Positions 51,120 through 61,676 of a stretch of DNA of 64,000 nucleotides are shown here, one piece after another. Under the pieces are notes generated by a model. It was not told where the DNA came from. It searched no databases and was given only the letters and a program-made list of their open reading frames with translations. The stretch's first letter is position 1; every line of letters starts with the position of its first letter. Origin of the DNA: Paralithodes platypus (lineage: Eukaryota > Arthropoda > Malacostraca > Decapoda > Lithodidae); contig CM064492.1 of NCBI GenBank assembly GCA_032716605.1, forward strand, positions 50,030,002-50,094,001, read 5' to 3'. Both the position numbers and the translations under genes were made by a program.

Positions 51120-51473
51120 AGGTGGGGGCTCATGGGTTGAGGTAAACATGGAAAAATAATCGCCAACCCGCATATAATTATCTTGTAAAATGCAATGTCA
51201 CTGAAATAATTATTAACAATGGTATAAAGGATTTTGCGGATCGTCTATACCGGGCCTGTGACGTCATAGTGACGTCACACCAGTATCCTTAGCCTAGACT
51301 GGATGGTGGACTTACACTCTTGTGACGTCACAGGCCCGGTATAGACGATCCACAAAATCCTGTATACCATTGTTAATAATTATTTCAGTGCCATTGCATT
51401 TTGCAATATAATTGTGTACAGCTTCGCGATCATCATTCCATGTTTATCTCAACCCATGAGCCCCCACCTTTAA
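51116..51473. mobile_element. FB: long foldback element
   Basis: TTAAAGGTGGGGGCTCATGG at the left and CCATGAGCCCCCACCTTTAA at the right: the terminal 20 bp are exact inverses. The arms continue for about 165 bp each (ATTATTAACAATGGTAT, GGATCGTCTATACCGGGCCT and TGTGACGTCA all inverted), leaving a short centre. No coding capacity. The only copy found in the window. Confidence 0.9.
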
Positions 51474-51830
51474 GGGGAGAATGGTTGTTTCTCTGGGTCC
51501 CCTTCTCTCTTATGTTTAGTACTATTAGGTTTCCGATGTTATGATGTTCCGCCCATTAGTTTGGCGAGTTTAAGACCATTTCTTTGTCAATATTAATACT
51601 GTTTGTGTCATTTAGGTGATAATTTTTTCCTGGCGAGCGACAGCGAGCCTGTAATTAAGGAGGGACCGACCTTTAGCCAGGACACTTTTCTACCAAAAAA
51701 ATGTACACATATATCTAGAGGGGGGATCTTAGGGATGCGTTTTAGATTTGGAGTGGTCTAGGGAGGAAACTAAAAAAAATAATGGATAAATGAAAACATA
51801 TTTACTCAAAAATAAATCCCTCCCCCTTAG
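51470..51830 (+). mobile_element. TTAA-2 element
   Basis: TTAAGGGGAGAATGGTTG at the left and AATCCCTCCCCCTTAG at the right. It shares its left TTAA with the end of FB. Confidence 0.85.
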
Positions 51831-51879
51831 CATATCAAACAGGCATTTACTCCCGCCGGGGTGCTGTGGCCAAGCTTAA
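51831..51879 (+). repeat. Duplicated spacer, copy 2
   Basis: CATATCAAACAGGCATTTAC to GTGGCCAAGCTTAATGG. Here the TTAA that holds FB in copy 1 is unoccupied. Confidence 0.8.
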
Positions 51880-51932
51880 TGGCCTCGGCAATAACAAAGG
51901 TCGCTGGAGAAACGGATTGCCCCATTTTTATG

Positions 51933-51973
51933 ACGTCTCTCTCTTTCTTTCTCTCTCTCTCTCCCTCTCTCTC

Positions 51974-52010
<37 letters not shown>

Positions 52011-52031
52011 ATATCTCTATCTATCTATCTA

Positions 52032-52092
<61 letters not shown>
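51933..52092. repeat. CT/CTAT compound array
   Basis: CT dinucleotides, CTAT tetranucleotides, then about 60 bp of pure CT. Confidence 0.97.
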
Positions 52093-52096
<4 letters not shown>

Positions 52097-52097
52097 G

Positions 52098-52245
52098 AAT
52101 TTAAATATTATGAGGGAAAATCTCGATGTCACAAAGCACTTCTTCACCTACAACTTGGTCAACGAGTGGAACAATTGCCAGATAAATGTGTATAGTGCAA
52201 TACAATTGACACATTCAAAGAGGTTGAAGTACTAGCCTATAGGAG
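52098..52245 (+). pseudogene. LINE-L fragment, copy 3
   Basis: Immediately after (CT)n: NLDVTKHFFTYNLVNEWNN and VYSAIQLTHSKRL correspond to the last part of LINE-L at 40750-40860 ([30 protein letters not shown]). About 40 codons survive, with small deletions. Confidence 0.6.
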
Positions 52246-52256
52246 AAAAGAAATGT

Positions 52257-52400
52257 TATATATATATATATATATATACACTGTATATATATATATATAT
52301 ATATACTAACTCTCACTCTTATTCACTCTCGCTCTCTCTTTCCCACACACACTCAATCACTCTCACTCTCTCTCTCTCTCTTTGTTTTCTCACTCTCTCT
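52257..52400. repeat. (AT)n then CT/CA arrays
   Basis: About 48 bp of AT with an ACACTGT centre, then CT/CA mixed repeats. Confidence 0.95.
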
Positions 52401-52437
52401 CTCTTTCTCCCGGTAAAAATGGTGTGATTGTTAGGGG

Positions 52438-52453
52438 TGGGGGGGGGGGGGGA
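52438..52453. repeat. Poly-G run
   Basis: GGGGTGGGGGGGGGGGGGGAGGG-type tract. A second lies at 52923-52939. Confidence 0.85.
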
Positions 52454-52514
52454 GGGTTTGCCTGTAGCCTCGTTAGCGCCCTCGCCACTCCCGCGTTTTC
52501 ATCAGTTGGCTGAA

Positions 52515-53000
52515 AAATGCGGTGCGGGTGGATAATGGTATTGTTGTTGTGATGGATGGTGTTGTTGATGGTGTTGCAGGTGATGGTGGTGTTGCAGGTG
52601 GTTGTGGTATTGTTGGTGTTGGTGGTGTTGTTGATGGTGTTGCAGGTGGTGGTAGTGTTGGTGTTGGTGGTGTTGTTGATGGTGGTGGTGTTGGTGGTGT
52701 TGCTGATGGTGGTGGTATTGATAGTGTTGTTTTGGTGTTGGGTGAAAAATGTGGTGTGGGGGGGTAATGGTATTGGTGTTAATGGTGCTGTTGTTGATGA
52801 TGGTGTATTGGTGTTGGATGGTGGTGAAACGTGTGGTGTGGGTGGATAATGGCATTGCTGTTGTGATGGATGGTGTTGATGGTGGTGTTGATGTGCTTTT
52901 ATGATGAGAGTAGTGTGTGTGTGTGGGGGGGGGGGGGGGATTGATGTTTGATGGTGGTACTGATGGTGTTGTATTGGTGTTGGGTGAAAAATGGATGGTG
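52515..53000. repeat. GGT/GTT trinucleotide array
   Basis: TGGTGTTGTTGATGGTG-type units, the reverse-strand equivalent of the AAC/ACC arrays at the start of the window. It contains two longer repeats (GGTGAAAAATG, GGTGTGGGTGGATAATGG) showing a period near 300 bp. Frames are artefacts. Confidence 0.9.
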
Positions 53001-53013
53001 GTGTTGTGTTGGG

Positions 53014-53105
53014 TTGAGAGAGAGAGAGAGAGAGGGAAATATATATAAACCAGCCACAACAGAGAGAGAGAGAGAGAGAGTATAAACCAGCCACGAGAAA
53101 GACGG
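53014..53105. repeat. (GA)n pair around TATAAACCAGCCAC
   Basis: Two GA runs, each followed by a TATAAACCAGCCAC sequence: a local duplication of about 50 bp. Confidence 0.8.
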
Positions 53106-53149
53106 GAACCCAATACAAATGTGCGAGCAAGATCATTCGTCCTCATCTC

Positions 53150-53679
53150 AGACTTCGCTTTTTCTTTTCTTCCCAGCTCTCCTCTTTTCCATTTTACCCC
53201 TTTATCGACTATTTTTCAAAGCAATTTTTAATTTTTGTTTAGTTTACTCTTTTCTCATGTATTATGCTCTATTTATTTCTACCACAACTCTCATCTTTCC
53301 CATTTTACCTCTTAATCGTGCATTGCTCTCTTATTTCTATCCGTTATTTTTCCTCTTTGCTTAGTTTACTCTTTTATCATGTATTATTGTCTATTTCTTT
53401 CTATCCCAATTATTCTCTTTTCCAGTTTACCCTTTTTCATGTATTTTTTTTTCTTTTTTGCTCTGCTTTCCTCTTTTCCAGTTTCACCATTAATCATGTA
53501 TATACTCTTCATTTTTCCATCAGTCTCGGCAATCTTCTCTTCCAGCTCACCCATTTATAATGTATTATTCACTATCTCTATCAGTCTCAGCTTTCGATTT
53601 TTTTTTAGTTGACCCTTTAATCATATATTATCTTTCTTTCTATCAGTCTCAGCTTTCCTCTTTTCAAGTTGACCCTTTT

Positions 53680-53685
<6 letters not shown>
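53150..53685. repeat. Degenerate T-rich tandem repeat, about 65-70 bp unit
   Basis: Around eight units with TCATGTATTATT, CTATTTCTATC, CAGTCTCAGCTTTCCTCTTT and CCAGTTTACCC. Open frames are repeat products. Confidence 0.75.
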
Positions 53686-53720
<35 letters not shown>

Positions 53721-53734
53721 TATATAAATATACA

Positions 53735-53828
<94 letters not shown>

Positions 53829-53845
53829 TATATATATATATTATG
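53684..53845. repeat. Long (AT)n array
   Basis: About 160 bp of AT with CAGTATA and CCGG interruptions. Confidence 0.97.
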
Positions 53846-53917
53846 TCTTTTTTTAGACATTCCGTTTTCTTCACGTAACGTTTCCAATCTCGTTCTAAGA
53901 TTATCCTCGAAATTGCT

Positions 53918-54068
53918 CGCTCTCTCTCTCTCTTTCTTTCTTTCACACACACACACTCTCTCTCTCTTACTCTCACTCACACTATCTCTCCTACTCTAAC
54001 TCACTCTCTCTCTTACTCTGGTCTACCCGCTCTCACCCACACCCACACACCCACACACTCTCTCGCTC
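53918..54068. repeat. CT/CA compound array
   Basis: CTCTCT, TTTCTTTC, CACACA and CTCACT segments. Confidence 0.9.
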
Positions 54069-54187
54069 TCTCCCCACCCCTGCTGAGCCTGCCACTAGCT
54101 CACACACACCTGTCATTTTAAACTGATATATCGTGCACCGGGACACCAGGAGCGATATTGATGATCCTGTTGCTGCTTGCTTACCTT

Positions 54188-54235
54188 GCCTGTGTAATGT
54201 CGGACTATACCTTATTCAAAAGATATTACACAGGC
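54188..54235. other. Short perfect inverted repeat
   Basis: GCCTGTGTAAT and ATTACACAGGC, 26 bp apart. Confidence 0.75.
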
Positions 54236-54262
54236 ACCCGCACACAAAATAAAAATACAACA

Positions 54263-54263
54263 A

Positions 54264-54301
<38 letters not shown>

Positions 54302-54502
54302 AATAAAACACACACACAGAAACAACACACACACAGAAAGAACACACACACAAAACTAACAAGCACAAAGAACACACACACAGGAAACACACTGAAAACG
54401 ATCCTAAACAAGAACATACAATAACACACGCACACATAATACATAGAAAAAAAAATTAAACAATCACAAAGAAAGCACACACACACACACACACACACAC
54501 AC
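54263..54502. repeat. (AAT)n and CA-rich array
   Basis: About 38 bp of AAT, then ACACACACAGAAA-type units, then about 24 bp of CA. Confidence 0.9.
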
Positions 54503-54529
54503 AGGAGACATTGCATTTTATTTACATTC

Positions 54530-55200
54530 ACATAGCCTACACTCATACTCATAACAAACATTGACATACATCCATATCCATAATACACGTTCATATATAT
54601 CCTTACCCATAACAAACATTCATATATACCCATAATCATAATAAACATTTCCATACATCCATATCCATAATATACATTCATATACACCCATACCTATAAC
54701 AAACATTGGCATACATCCATAATAAACATTCATATATATCCAAACCCATAACAAACATTGGCATACATCCATAATAAACATTCATATTATATCCAAACCC
54801 ATAACAAACATTGGCATACATCCATAATAAACATTCATATTATATCCAAACCCATAACAAACATTGGCATACATCCATAATAAACATTCATATTATATCC
54901 AAACCCATAACAAACATTGGCATACATCCATAATAAACATTCATATTATATCCAAACCCATAACAAACATTGGCATACATCCATAATCATAATATATATA
55001 AATATACATTCATACCCATAACAAACATTGACATACATCCATAATCATAATATATATAAATATACATTCATACCCATAACAAACATTGACATACATCCAT
55101 ATCCATAATACAAATTCATACATATCCATACCCATAACAAATATTCATATATACCCATAATCATAATAAACATTCACATACATTTATACCCACAACATAC
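54530..55200. repeat. CATA-rich satellite with a 53-bp higher-order unit
   Basis: Basic elements ACAAACATTGGCATACATCC and AACATTCATATTATATCC. From 54700 to 54985 about five nearly identical 53-bp units; outside that the unit is degenerate. Confidence 0.9.
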
Positions 55201-55469
55201 ATTCGTCATTACTGGTACAAGATATACAGTTTGGTCCAATACATTCATAACCATAAAGTTTAGCCTTTGGATATAAAATATACGCAGTCAAAACTACAAT
55301 ATCACTCCAAATTGTATAAACTCTACGCACGTACACATACATTATCACACACACACTCACTCTCTCTCTCTCAAGGGGTTAAACCAGAGAAGAGTGATCG
55401 TGCAAGTTGCTGTTTTAATGACTTTTGCCAGATGGAATAAAGTTTTTGTAAGGTAAGAAAGCTCCCACC

Positions 55470-55745
55470 CACCCTGCTGTTTCACCCAACTATACCCACC
55501 CACTTACACAGACACGCCCGCACCCTCTTACCCACTCATCCACTCAGCTACCCCTCCACTCACCCACCCACCCTATCACTCACCCACCAACCCTAAACCC
55601 ACTCGCCCACCTACCCTAAACCCACTCATCCCCCCACCTACCCTAAACCCACCCACCCACTCTAAACCCACCCACCAACTCTAAACCCACGCCTCAACCC
55701 ACATGTTCTAAACTCATCCAACCACCCACTCTAAGCCCACTCATC
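55470..55745. repeat. C-rich minisatellite, about 20-bp unit
   Basis: Degenerate units CCCACCCACTCTAAACCCAC and CTACCCTAAACCCACTC. Confidence 0.85.
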
Positions 55746-56200
55746 CATCTTTTAAGGGCCAAATGAAACGTTTTAAAATATTTCATCATGGTGTTAGAAC
55801 TGTTCAATAAAATCCGTGCCATTGTTTACTGCAGTCGATTGTATAGCTAATGACAAATGTTCGTGAGCTTTTGCGATTTCTGTATGTAAATATATCCTTT
55901 TAGATTAATGTTCAGATCAAATCAGCCATATATTGAATAATACATATTATGTATTTAATGAGCTATATACTAAACATAAATATTTGTATTTCATAATATA
56001 TAGCTGATTTGACTCCAACATCAATCTACATGTTAGTTAGTTAAAATAGGATCCTTCTGGATTATTAAGCCAGCACACTGTAAGTCAAGAATGGCGTCCG
56101 GATTGGACCCCTTTTCGAGATCTCAAGTCCCTTGTTACATAAAGAACGTCACAAGAGCTCACAAACATTTGTTAGTAGCTGTATAAAAAATAAAAAATAA
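55746..56200. other. AT-rich sequence with one short shared segment
   Basis: TATATAGCTGATTTGA and TCAAATCAGCCATATA form a loose inverted pair around 55917-56010. GGATTATTAAGCCAGCACAC near 56059 matches a segment near 9202. No gene. Confidence 0.45.
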
Positions 56201-56205
56201 ATAAA

Positions 56206-56246
56206 AAAATAAATATATATATATGCATATACTGTATATAGTATAC

Positions 56247-56312
<66 letters not shown>
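56206..56312. repeat. (AT)n-(CA)n-(AT)n array
   Basis: AT, about 24 bp of CA, then about 38 bp of AT. Confidence 0.95.
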
Positions 56313-56313
<1 letters not shown>

Positions 56314-56409
56314 TCCTTCTGACCTAACGAACTGATTGTGATGGAACTGCTGAAATACAAATACTAGATACACAATCAATATGGAGAATCGATAATGTCC
56401 GAGAGAGCT

Positions 56410-56782
56410 TTAAGGGGAGATGGTTCGTTTTTTTATGGGACCCCCTTCTCCCTCATGATAAGCCCCATTAGTTTTAAGATTTTAAGACGTTCGGCCCATT
56501 TGTTTGGCGATTTGAACAACTTTCATCCCATTTCGTTGTCAATTTTAAGACCTTTCGTGCCATTTAGGTGTCGATTTTTTCCTGGCGAGCGATAGCGAGC
56601 CTGTAATTACAAGAGGAATCGGCCTTCGGCAGAGACATTGTTCTACCGAAAAAATTGCAAATTTATCTTGAGGAGGGTCTAGGGGGTGTTCTAAGATTGA
56701 GGGAAATTTAGCGAGGAAACACAACAAATATATGAATAAATGAATGAATAGACCAAAAAAACGGCCACTATCCCCATAATAA
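56410..56782 (+). mobile_element. TTAA-2 element
   Basis: TTAAGGGGAGATGGTTCGTT at the left and ACGGCCACTATCCCCATAA at the right. Landmarks: CTGGCGAGCGATAGCGAGCC, CGGCCTTCGGCAGAGACATT. Confidence 0.85.
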
Positions 56783-56908
56783 GGGCCTGACTATGACTGC
56801 AGGCTGGGAACCGTTCGGAAACACCACTGTATATCCTATTTTATCGAAGACAATGAATAAGACGATAGCCCCCTTGGAGTGGTTGGAGCGGAGGTATACA
56901 ACACACCG

Positions 56909-56940
56909 GGGACAGGAACAGGAACAGGGACAGGAACAAT
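56909..56940. repeat. ACAGGA hexamer array
   Basis: Five units of GGAACAGG or GGGACAGG next to the TTAA of the following element. Confidence 0.85.
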
Positions 56941-57320
56941 TAAGGGGTCCGACCTCGTTTTTTTGTTCTCTCTCTCTCTCTCTCTCTGGGTTGTGTCCAT
57001 TCGGCACCATTCAGCCTACTGTTTTAAGACGTTTATCCCCATCCAGGTGTCGATTTTTTTCCTGGCGAGTGGTAGCGAGCCAGCATATTTAAACAATAAT
57101 TGTTTTTGACATCAGCCTAAATTTGTTCATTATTTTATAGAAAAATGTCTCCGGCGAAGCCAGATTTCTCCATAAAATGCTGGCTCGCTATCGCTCGCCA
57201 GTAAACAATCGACACCAGTTGGGATTAAACGTCTTAAAACAGTAGGCTGAATGGGGCCGAACGGATACAAGCCAGAGAAAGAGAGAAAAGGAGAGCAACA
57301 AAGCAGGTGACCCCCCTTAA
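56940..57320 (+). mobile_element. TTAA-3 foldback element (complete)
   Basis: TTAAGGGGTCCGACCTCG at the left and CAGGTGACCCCCCTTAA at the right, with TTAA at both ends. Arms of about 150 bp: GTGTCCATTCGGCACCATTC, CTACTGTTTTAAGACG and GCGAGCCAGCAT are inverted in ATGCTGGCTCGC, CGTCTTAAAACAGTAG and GAATGGGGCCGAACGG. Confidence 0.9.
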
Positions 57321-57481
57321 GAACTGTTCGGTGCTAAGGTCCGGTTGTGTGGCCAGATAGAATCGGAAATTGAGTGCTTCTGGCGCCCCGGGGCTTCTTA
57401 GTCTCAGGTTCATATGCCAAACACGAGAGCAACGGTATATATTTTAGGTTAAAGTAATTGTGTTCATCGATTATAACTTAG

Positions 57482-57556
57482 TATATATATATATATATAT
57501 ATATACTGTATATATATACCTGTATATATATATATACTGTATATATATATATTACA
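57482..57556. repeat. (AT)n array
   Basis: AT with ACTGTAT and ACCTGTAT interruptions. Confidence 0.95.
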
Positions 57557-57771
57557 TTGGAATATTGGATTTTTGAATACTTTGTGGAGACAATATTATG
57601 ATGTATTGCCGAATAATTTTGATGAATTGCCTGAGCCACATATATGACATTTCTGGGATTCAAATGCTCAGTGTTCGACGTGTTGTTTTTATCATCAGGA
57701 TTAGTCAAACACTTCTCACCACCACCGCTCATCAACAGTTCCACATTACTAAAATAGCACTTTAAGGGGAG

Positions 57772-58143
57772 ATGGGTCGGTTTTGTGGTCCCCCTTGTTT
57801 CTCATGTATAGCCCCAGTAGTTTTCAGATTTTATGACGTTTGGCCCAATAGTTTGGCGATTTTAATACCTTTCGCCCCATTTCGTTGTCAATATTAAGGC
57901 TTTTCGTGTCATTTAAGTGTCGATTTTTTTCCTGGAGAGCGATAGCGAGCCTGTAATTTAAGAGGAACCGGCCTTCGGTCAGGACATTTTTCTACCGAAA
58001 AATGTACACATTAATCTTGAAGGAGGGTCTTGGGCAGGTGTTTCTTACGCTTGATGGAGGTCTTGGGAGGAAACTAAAAAATAATAAGCAAAATATATAA
58101 AAATATACATAAATGAGCATATAAATAAGTCCACCCCCGTTAA
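57772..58143 (+). mobile_element. TTAA-2 element
   Basis: TTAAGGGGAGATGGGTCGGT at the left and GTCCACCCCCGTTAA at the right. Landmarks: GAGAGCGATAGCGAGCCTGT, CGGCCTTCGGTCAGGACATT, CTTGATGGAGGTCTTGGGAG. Confidence 0.85.
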
Positions 58144-58670
58144 TTAAGCCCAGCATAGGTCAGGATAAAATTCGTGACCAGAATCAACAGTTGGCAAGTG
58201 TTCATTTTATATTCAATTAAATGCAATTACATTTCCTTTATTTCGTAACAAAGTATATATATAGTAATACAGTATACTGTATATAAAACATGAATGTAAA
58301 TACAAAAAAAAAATGCAGAAGCATTAAAGTTTATTTATACTTTACGCAATATCAAAGCCGGTAAGCTGTGAATCAACAGGTTATGTCATTATATTGTAAT
58401 ACTTTTCATTTCACGGATCTGTATATTTACAAGAACTTCTCGTTTTTTCTCTACAGCGGCTATACAGTAGTTTGGAGTCATAGGCATTTATCACCTAATC
58501 ATTTAAACAAACTGGACATGTATAACATTTATTTTAATTGTTAGGTAAGTGACAATCTACATTAAATGTCCAATATTACATAAACCTGATATTCTGCTCC
58601 TAGCAATAGTTGATACAAATACACTTTTAGTGAGTAAAACAACACAAACTCTCTCAGTACAGAAATAATG
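58144..58670. other. AT-rich sequence with no recognised feature
   Basis: A short poly-A near 58302 and AT repeats. No gene recognised. Confidence 0.5.
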
Positions 58671-58671
58671 T

Positions 58672-58790
58672 CTGTCTGTTTGTCTGTCTACCTCTCTGTC
58701 TCTCTGTCTCTCTCTCTCTCTCTCTCTCACGTGTGAATCTGCTTGACCTGGGTTCGATCCCAGCCGTGGCGGACATTTAGTGGGTGTGGT
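58672..58790 (+). pseudogene. GTCT/CT repeat followed by tRNA-like sequence
   Basis: GTCT and CT repeat to about 58728, then CACGTGTGAATCTGCTTGAC and the B-box-bearing CTGGGTTCGATCCCAGCC, whose T-arm stem CTGGG/CCCAG is perfect. Acceptor pairing is not evident, so this is a SINE or tRNA remnant. Confidence 0.4.
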
Positions 58791-59269
58791 AGTACGTCCT
58801 AGCATGTATATCATGTTCGCAACCAGTCGGGGGACACCTCGATGACGTTACAGACTATTAACACATACCAAAGCCATTCCAACAGCTTCCTCTATCTACA
58901 ACACCCCTTCTCTGCTATCTACACTCTCCCAGCCATATGGTCCTAGTGTACTGTCTGATGGCGTTAATGGGTTTCGAAATGTAAGTCTCGTGTGTACAGG
59001 TATGTGTGTGTGAATTGAATTGAATTGAATTGAATTAAGTTTATTTTGCTCAGACTTTTACAAAAAGTATGGAGCACAGCCCCTTACATAATTACACATG
59101 TACAATATGCCTTTGCTAACTAAATTAGCGTACACATAAATACACTGGTACATCTTAAACAAACCATATTAAATGTCCTAAGACTTGATCTATCTATACA
59201 TATTAAACGTTCTTTTGAGAAAAAGTGACAGATTCTTCATACCGTGTAAGTTAGTATTATTCATTAACA

Positions 59270-59399
59270 GTATATATTATACTGTGTTGGGTTATGCTTG
59301 TAGTAATGAGAAATATATCTATTCCTTAACTGTACAATATCCTCATTTTGACAAATAAACAACAAATTATATTCGTCCCCCACCACATTCTCATTGCAT
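59270..59399 (-). pseudogene. LINE-M C-terminal coding, second exon-like half
   Basis: Continues from the other side of the insertion as KCNENVVGDEYNLLFICQNE, DIVQLRNRYISHYYKHNPTQ. Together with VCI from the first half this is a C-x2-C…C motif of the zinc-knuckle type seen at LINE C-termini. The usual His appears to be Asn. It stops near 59270. Confidence 0.7.
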
Positions 59400-59403
59400 T
59401 TAA

Positions 59404-59630
59404 CTCTTTCACGCTTTTATGACGCAGAGGTTGCCAGATTAGCAATAAGAAATAGAGTTCTCTCACTCTTATAATTACCTCTCCAAAATTAGTTTTCTGC
59501 CCACAGCTAACTCAAAGACAACTGCAGAGGTTTAAGTAACTAAACTAAAGGTTTCTAAATACCCCTGATGGTAACAAAGGATTTAAAGTATTCCTAATAG
59601 GCTCAAAATTGCGTCATAAGCGTGAAAGGG
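59404..59630. mobile_element. TTAA-4 element, copy 2 (inserted in LINE-M)
   Basis: Bounded by TTAA at 59400-59403 and 59631-59634. Left end CTCTTTCACGCTTTTATGAC; right end GCGTCATAAGCGTGAAAGGG, an inverted pair. Removing it and one TTAA restores the LINE-M reading frame, which shows that TTAA is the target-site duplication. Confidence 0.9.
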
Positions 59631-59634
59631 TTAA

Positions 59635-59958
59635 TACATACCCTGTCTTCTCTATCAATATTTCTGTGTCTAGCAGTAATAACTGGTAATTTATTATTAC
59701 TTGCTCTCAGTTTACTTATAGCTAGTCTCTCTCCCTTATCCAATTTCACAAGATAATCTCCATACTGAAGACAAATTTATAAGTTCTAAAGCTACTACAA
59801 ATAACCTTACTTAACAAATTACTATTCCATTTTGTTATCCATTGATCTTTAAGCTGTTGTTCTATTGCCAATCTGAACCAGGCGGGGTTTTTTAAATTTT
59901 GTGACAACCAGACTCCAGACAACCCACAGTCATTACAAATACTTTTAACACAATTCAA
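59635..59958 (-). pseudogene. LINE-M C-terminal coding, first half
   Basis: Minus-strand codons read VKSICNDCGLSGVWLSQN, KNPAWFRLAIEQQLKDQWIT and KWNSNLLSKVICSSFRTYKF, then, after a one-base shift near 59758, DYLVKLDKGERLAISKLRAS and VITARHRNIDREDRVCI. I recognise it as the region after the reverse transcriptase of an animal LINE, but cannot assign the clade. The enzyme part is absent. Confidence 0.7.
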
Positions 59959-59980
59959 CCAAGGTGAAGTATAAACACCA

Positions 59981-59982
<2 letters not shown>

Positions 59983-60047
<65 letters not shown>
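59983..60047. repeat. (GT)n array
   Basis: About 65 bp of pure GT at the 5' truncation point of LINE-M. Confidence 0.97.
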
Positions 60048-60049
<2 letters not shown>

Positions 60050-60251
60050 CAGTCCTGTATATACAGATAGTTATCTAGTATTTATAAATATATATATAAT
60101 TTTCTGTCTTGATGAACATAAATGATTAAACCCTAAGCTGTAAATAATGCCATGCTCTCACACATGCATAATACACTAAGTACAAGTAGAATAAACGTAG
60201 TCACTCGCAGCTTATTACCAACTATTCCATCAAACAGTTCTGTTTTTGGTG

Positions 60252-60475
60252 TTAACCCCTTCGTTACCGAGGCGTCCTTTTAACATTATTCTGGCTACTA
60301 TTAGACGAATTTATTCAGTTCCAAAAGTGCATCCAGTAATTAATAGGCTTCGAGCGATCTCACTTAACCCTTTTTACGCCCACAGGACCTTCTTAAACTG
60401 CATAAAATCGTCTAAATATAGCTAGAGACAAATTAAAAAGACGTGGCCGGTACAAAATGGGTTAATGGTTTAGCT
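60252..60475 (+). mobile_element. TTAA-1 element
   Basis: TTAACCCCTTCGTTACCGAG and GGCTACTATTAGACGAATTT at the left; CATAAAATCGTCTAAATATA, AAAAAGACGTGGCCGGTAC and AATGGGTTAA at the right. Confidence 0.85.
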
Positions 60476-60504
60476 GCCCATTAACTCTAATAACTTAATG
60501 TGGC

Positions 60505-60547
60505 ATTTACATGACCGGTGATATAATATATCACCGGTCATGTAAAT
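60505..60547. other. Perfect 21-bp-arm palindrome
   Basis: ATTTACATGACCGGTGATAT plus A, then its exact inverse TATATCACCGGTCATGTAAA plus T, with a single A between the arms. Confidence 0.95.
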
Positions 60548-60549
60548 TA

Positions 60550-60970
60550 TACCAACACCACTCTCTCGTAAACTCTCTGTCACTTTACTTTTTCAAACAA
60601 ACTCAAACACGTACATGCACTCACAATATATAAAAATTCACACAAAGACAGTAACCTACCCACACACGTACACAGTCATGACAACACAACTCTCTCGTAA
60701 ACTCTGTGTTGCTTTACTTAAATAAACACAAACATACACTCAAAATATATACAAATGCACACAAACACAGCCACACACACGCATCCACAAATCACACACA
60801 GTCATGTCAACAAAACACTCTCGTAAACGCTGTATCGCTTTACTTATACAAACACAACACATACATACACTCATAATATATATAAATACACACACAGCCA
60901 TACCCACGCGCACAAGCACGTCCACAATCACACAGGTAAAACATGCAGGAAAGTATTATACACAAGCACT
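60550..60970. repeat. About 125-bp satellite, part 1
   Basis: Three units beginning near 60560, 60690 and 60814, each with CTCTCGTAAAC, CTTTACTT and CACTCA-ATATATA blocks and CA-rich ends. Confidence 0.75.
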
Positions 60971-60976
60971 AAAGTA

Positions 60977-61224
60977 CACTTGGATGCCATAGTCTCTAGC
61001 CCACTCATAAACATTCGTGGACCACTATGTTTTTCTTTATGCAATTATATCTGCATTAACTTTTGTATATAAATTGCTTTGCAATAAATAGTATATATAG
61101 AATCATAGTTGATATAGATACAATTATATTCATAAATTTGTTTCCAGAGATATACTTCCATAATTATAAATAGATGGAGTCCACGAATATTGATGAGTGG
61201 ACTAGAGACTATGGTATCCGGGTG
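60977..61224. mobile_element. G MITE, copy 2
   Basis: Ends CACTTGGATGCCATAGTCTC and GAGACTATGGTATCCGGGTG. TA flanks both ends (60975-60976 and 61225-61226). It separates the 125-bp satellite into two parts. Confidence 0.85.
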
Positions 61225-61231
61225 TACACAA

Positions 61232-61330
61232 ACTGGTGATCATGCCAACACCACCTCCTCGTATCCTCCGTGTCGCTTTACTTATACACTCATATACTAG
61301 CATACATCACGTACACACATGAAGAGACAC
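61232..61330. repeat. About 125-bp satellite, part 2
   Basis: CATGCCAACACCACCTCCTC, then GTGTCGCTTTACTTATACAC: a further unit after the G MITE. Confidence 0.65.
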
Positions 61331-61403
61331 TAAACATAAGTACACATATTATTATACAAATACAAAAACACCCTCATGTAAATTCCTTCATACACACTGT
61401 TAT

Positions 61404-61560
<157 letters not shown>

Positions 61561-61676
61561 GCTGGACCCCCATTTATTTCCCGTGTCATTATTTCCCACC
61601 TTAGTATATGGTGCCTTAACTGTTGTCATTTTGCCAGAGACCTTTGCAGGCCTTTGTACTTAGAAGGCCATAGAAA

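Larger units (their letters stand above)
59015..59980 (-). mobile_element. LINE-M 3' end, split by TTAA-4
   Basis: Minus-strand, 5'-truncated LINE. Coding part 59958-59635 and 59399-59270, then a 3' UTR ending in a pentamer tail (AATTC)n at 59015-59038. The 5' end abuts a (GT)n array. The two coding halves join in frame once the TTAA-4 insertion is removed. Confidence 0.8.

Noticed and set aside
54226..54687. 153-residue Cys/Val-rich membrane-like protein
   Set aside because: It is a translation of CA- and CATA-type repeats.
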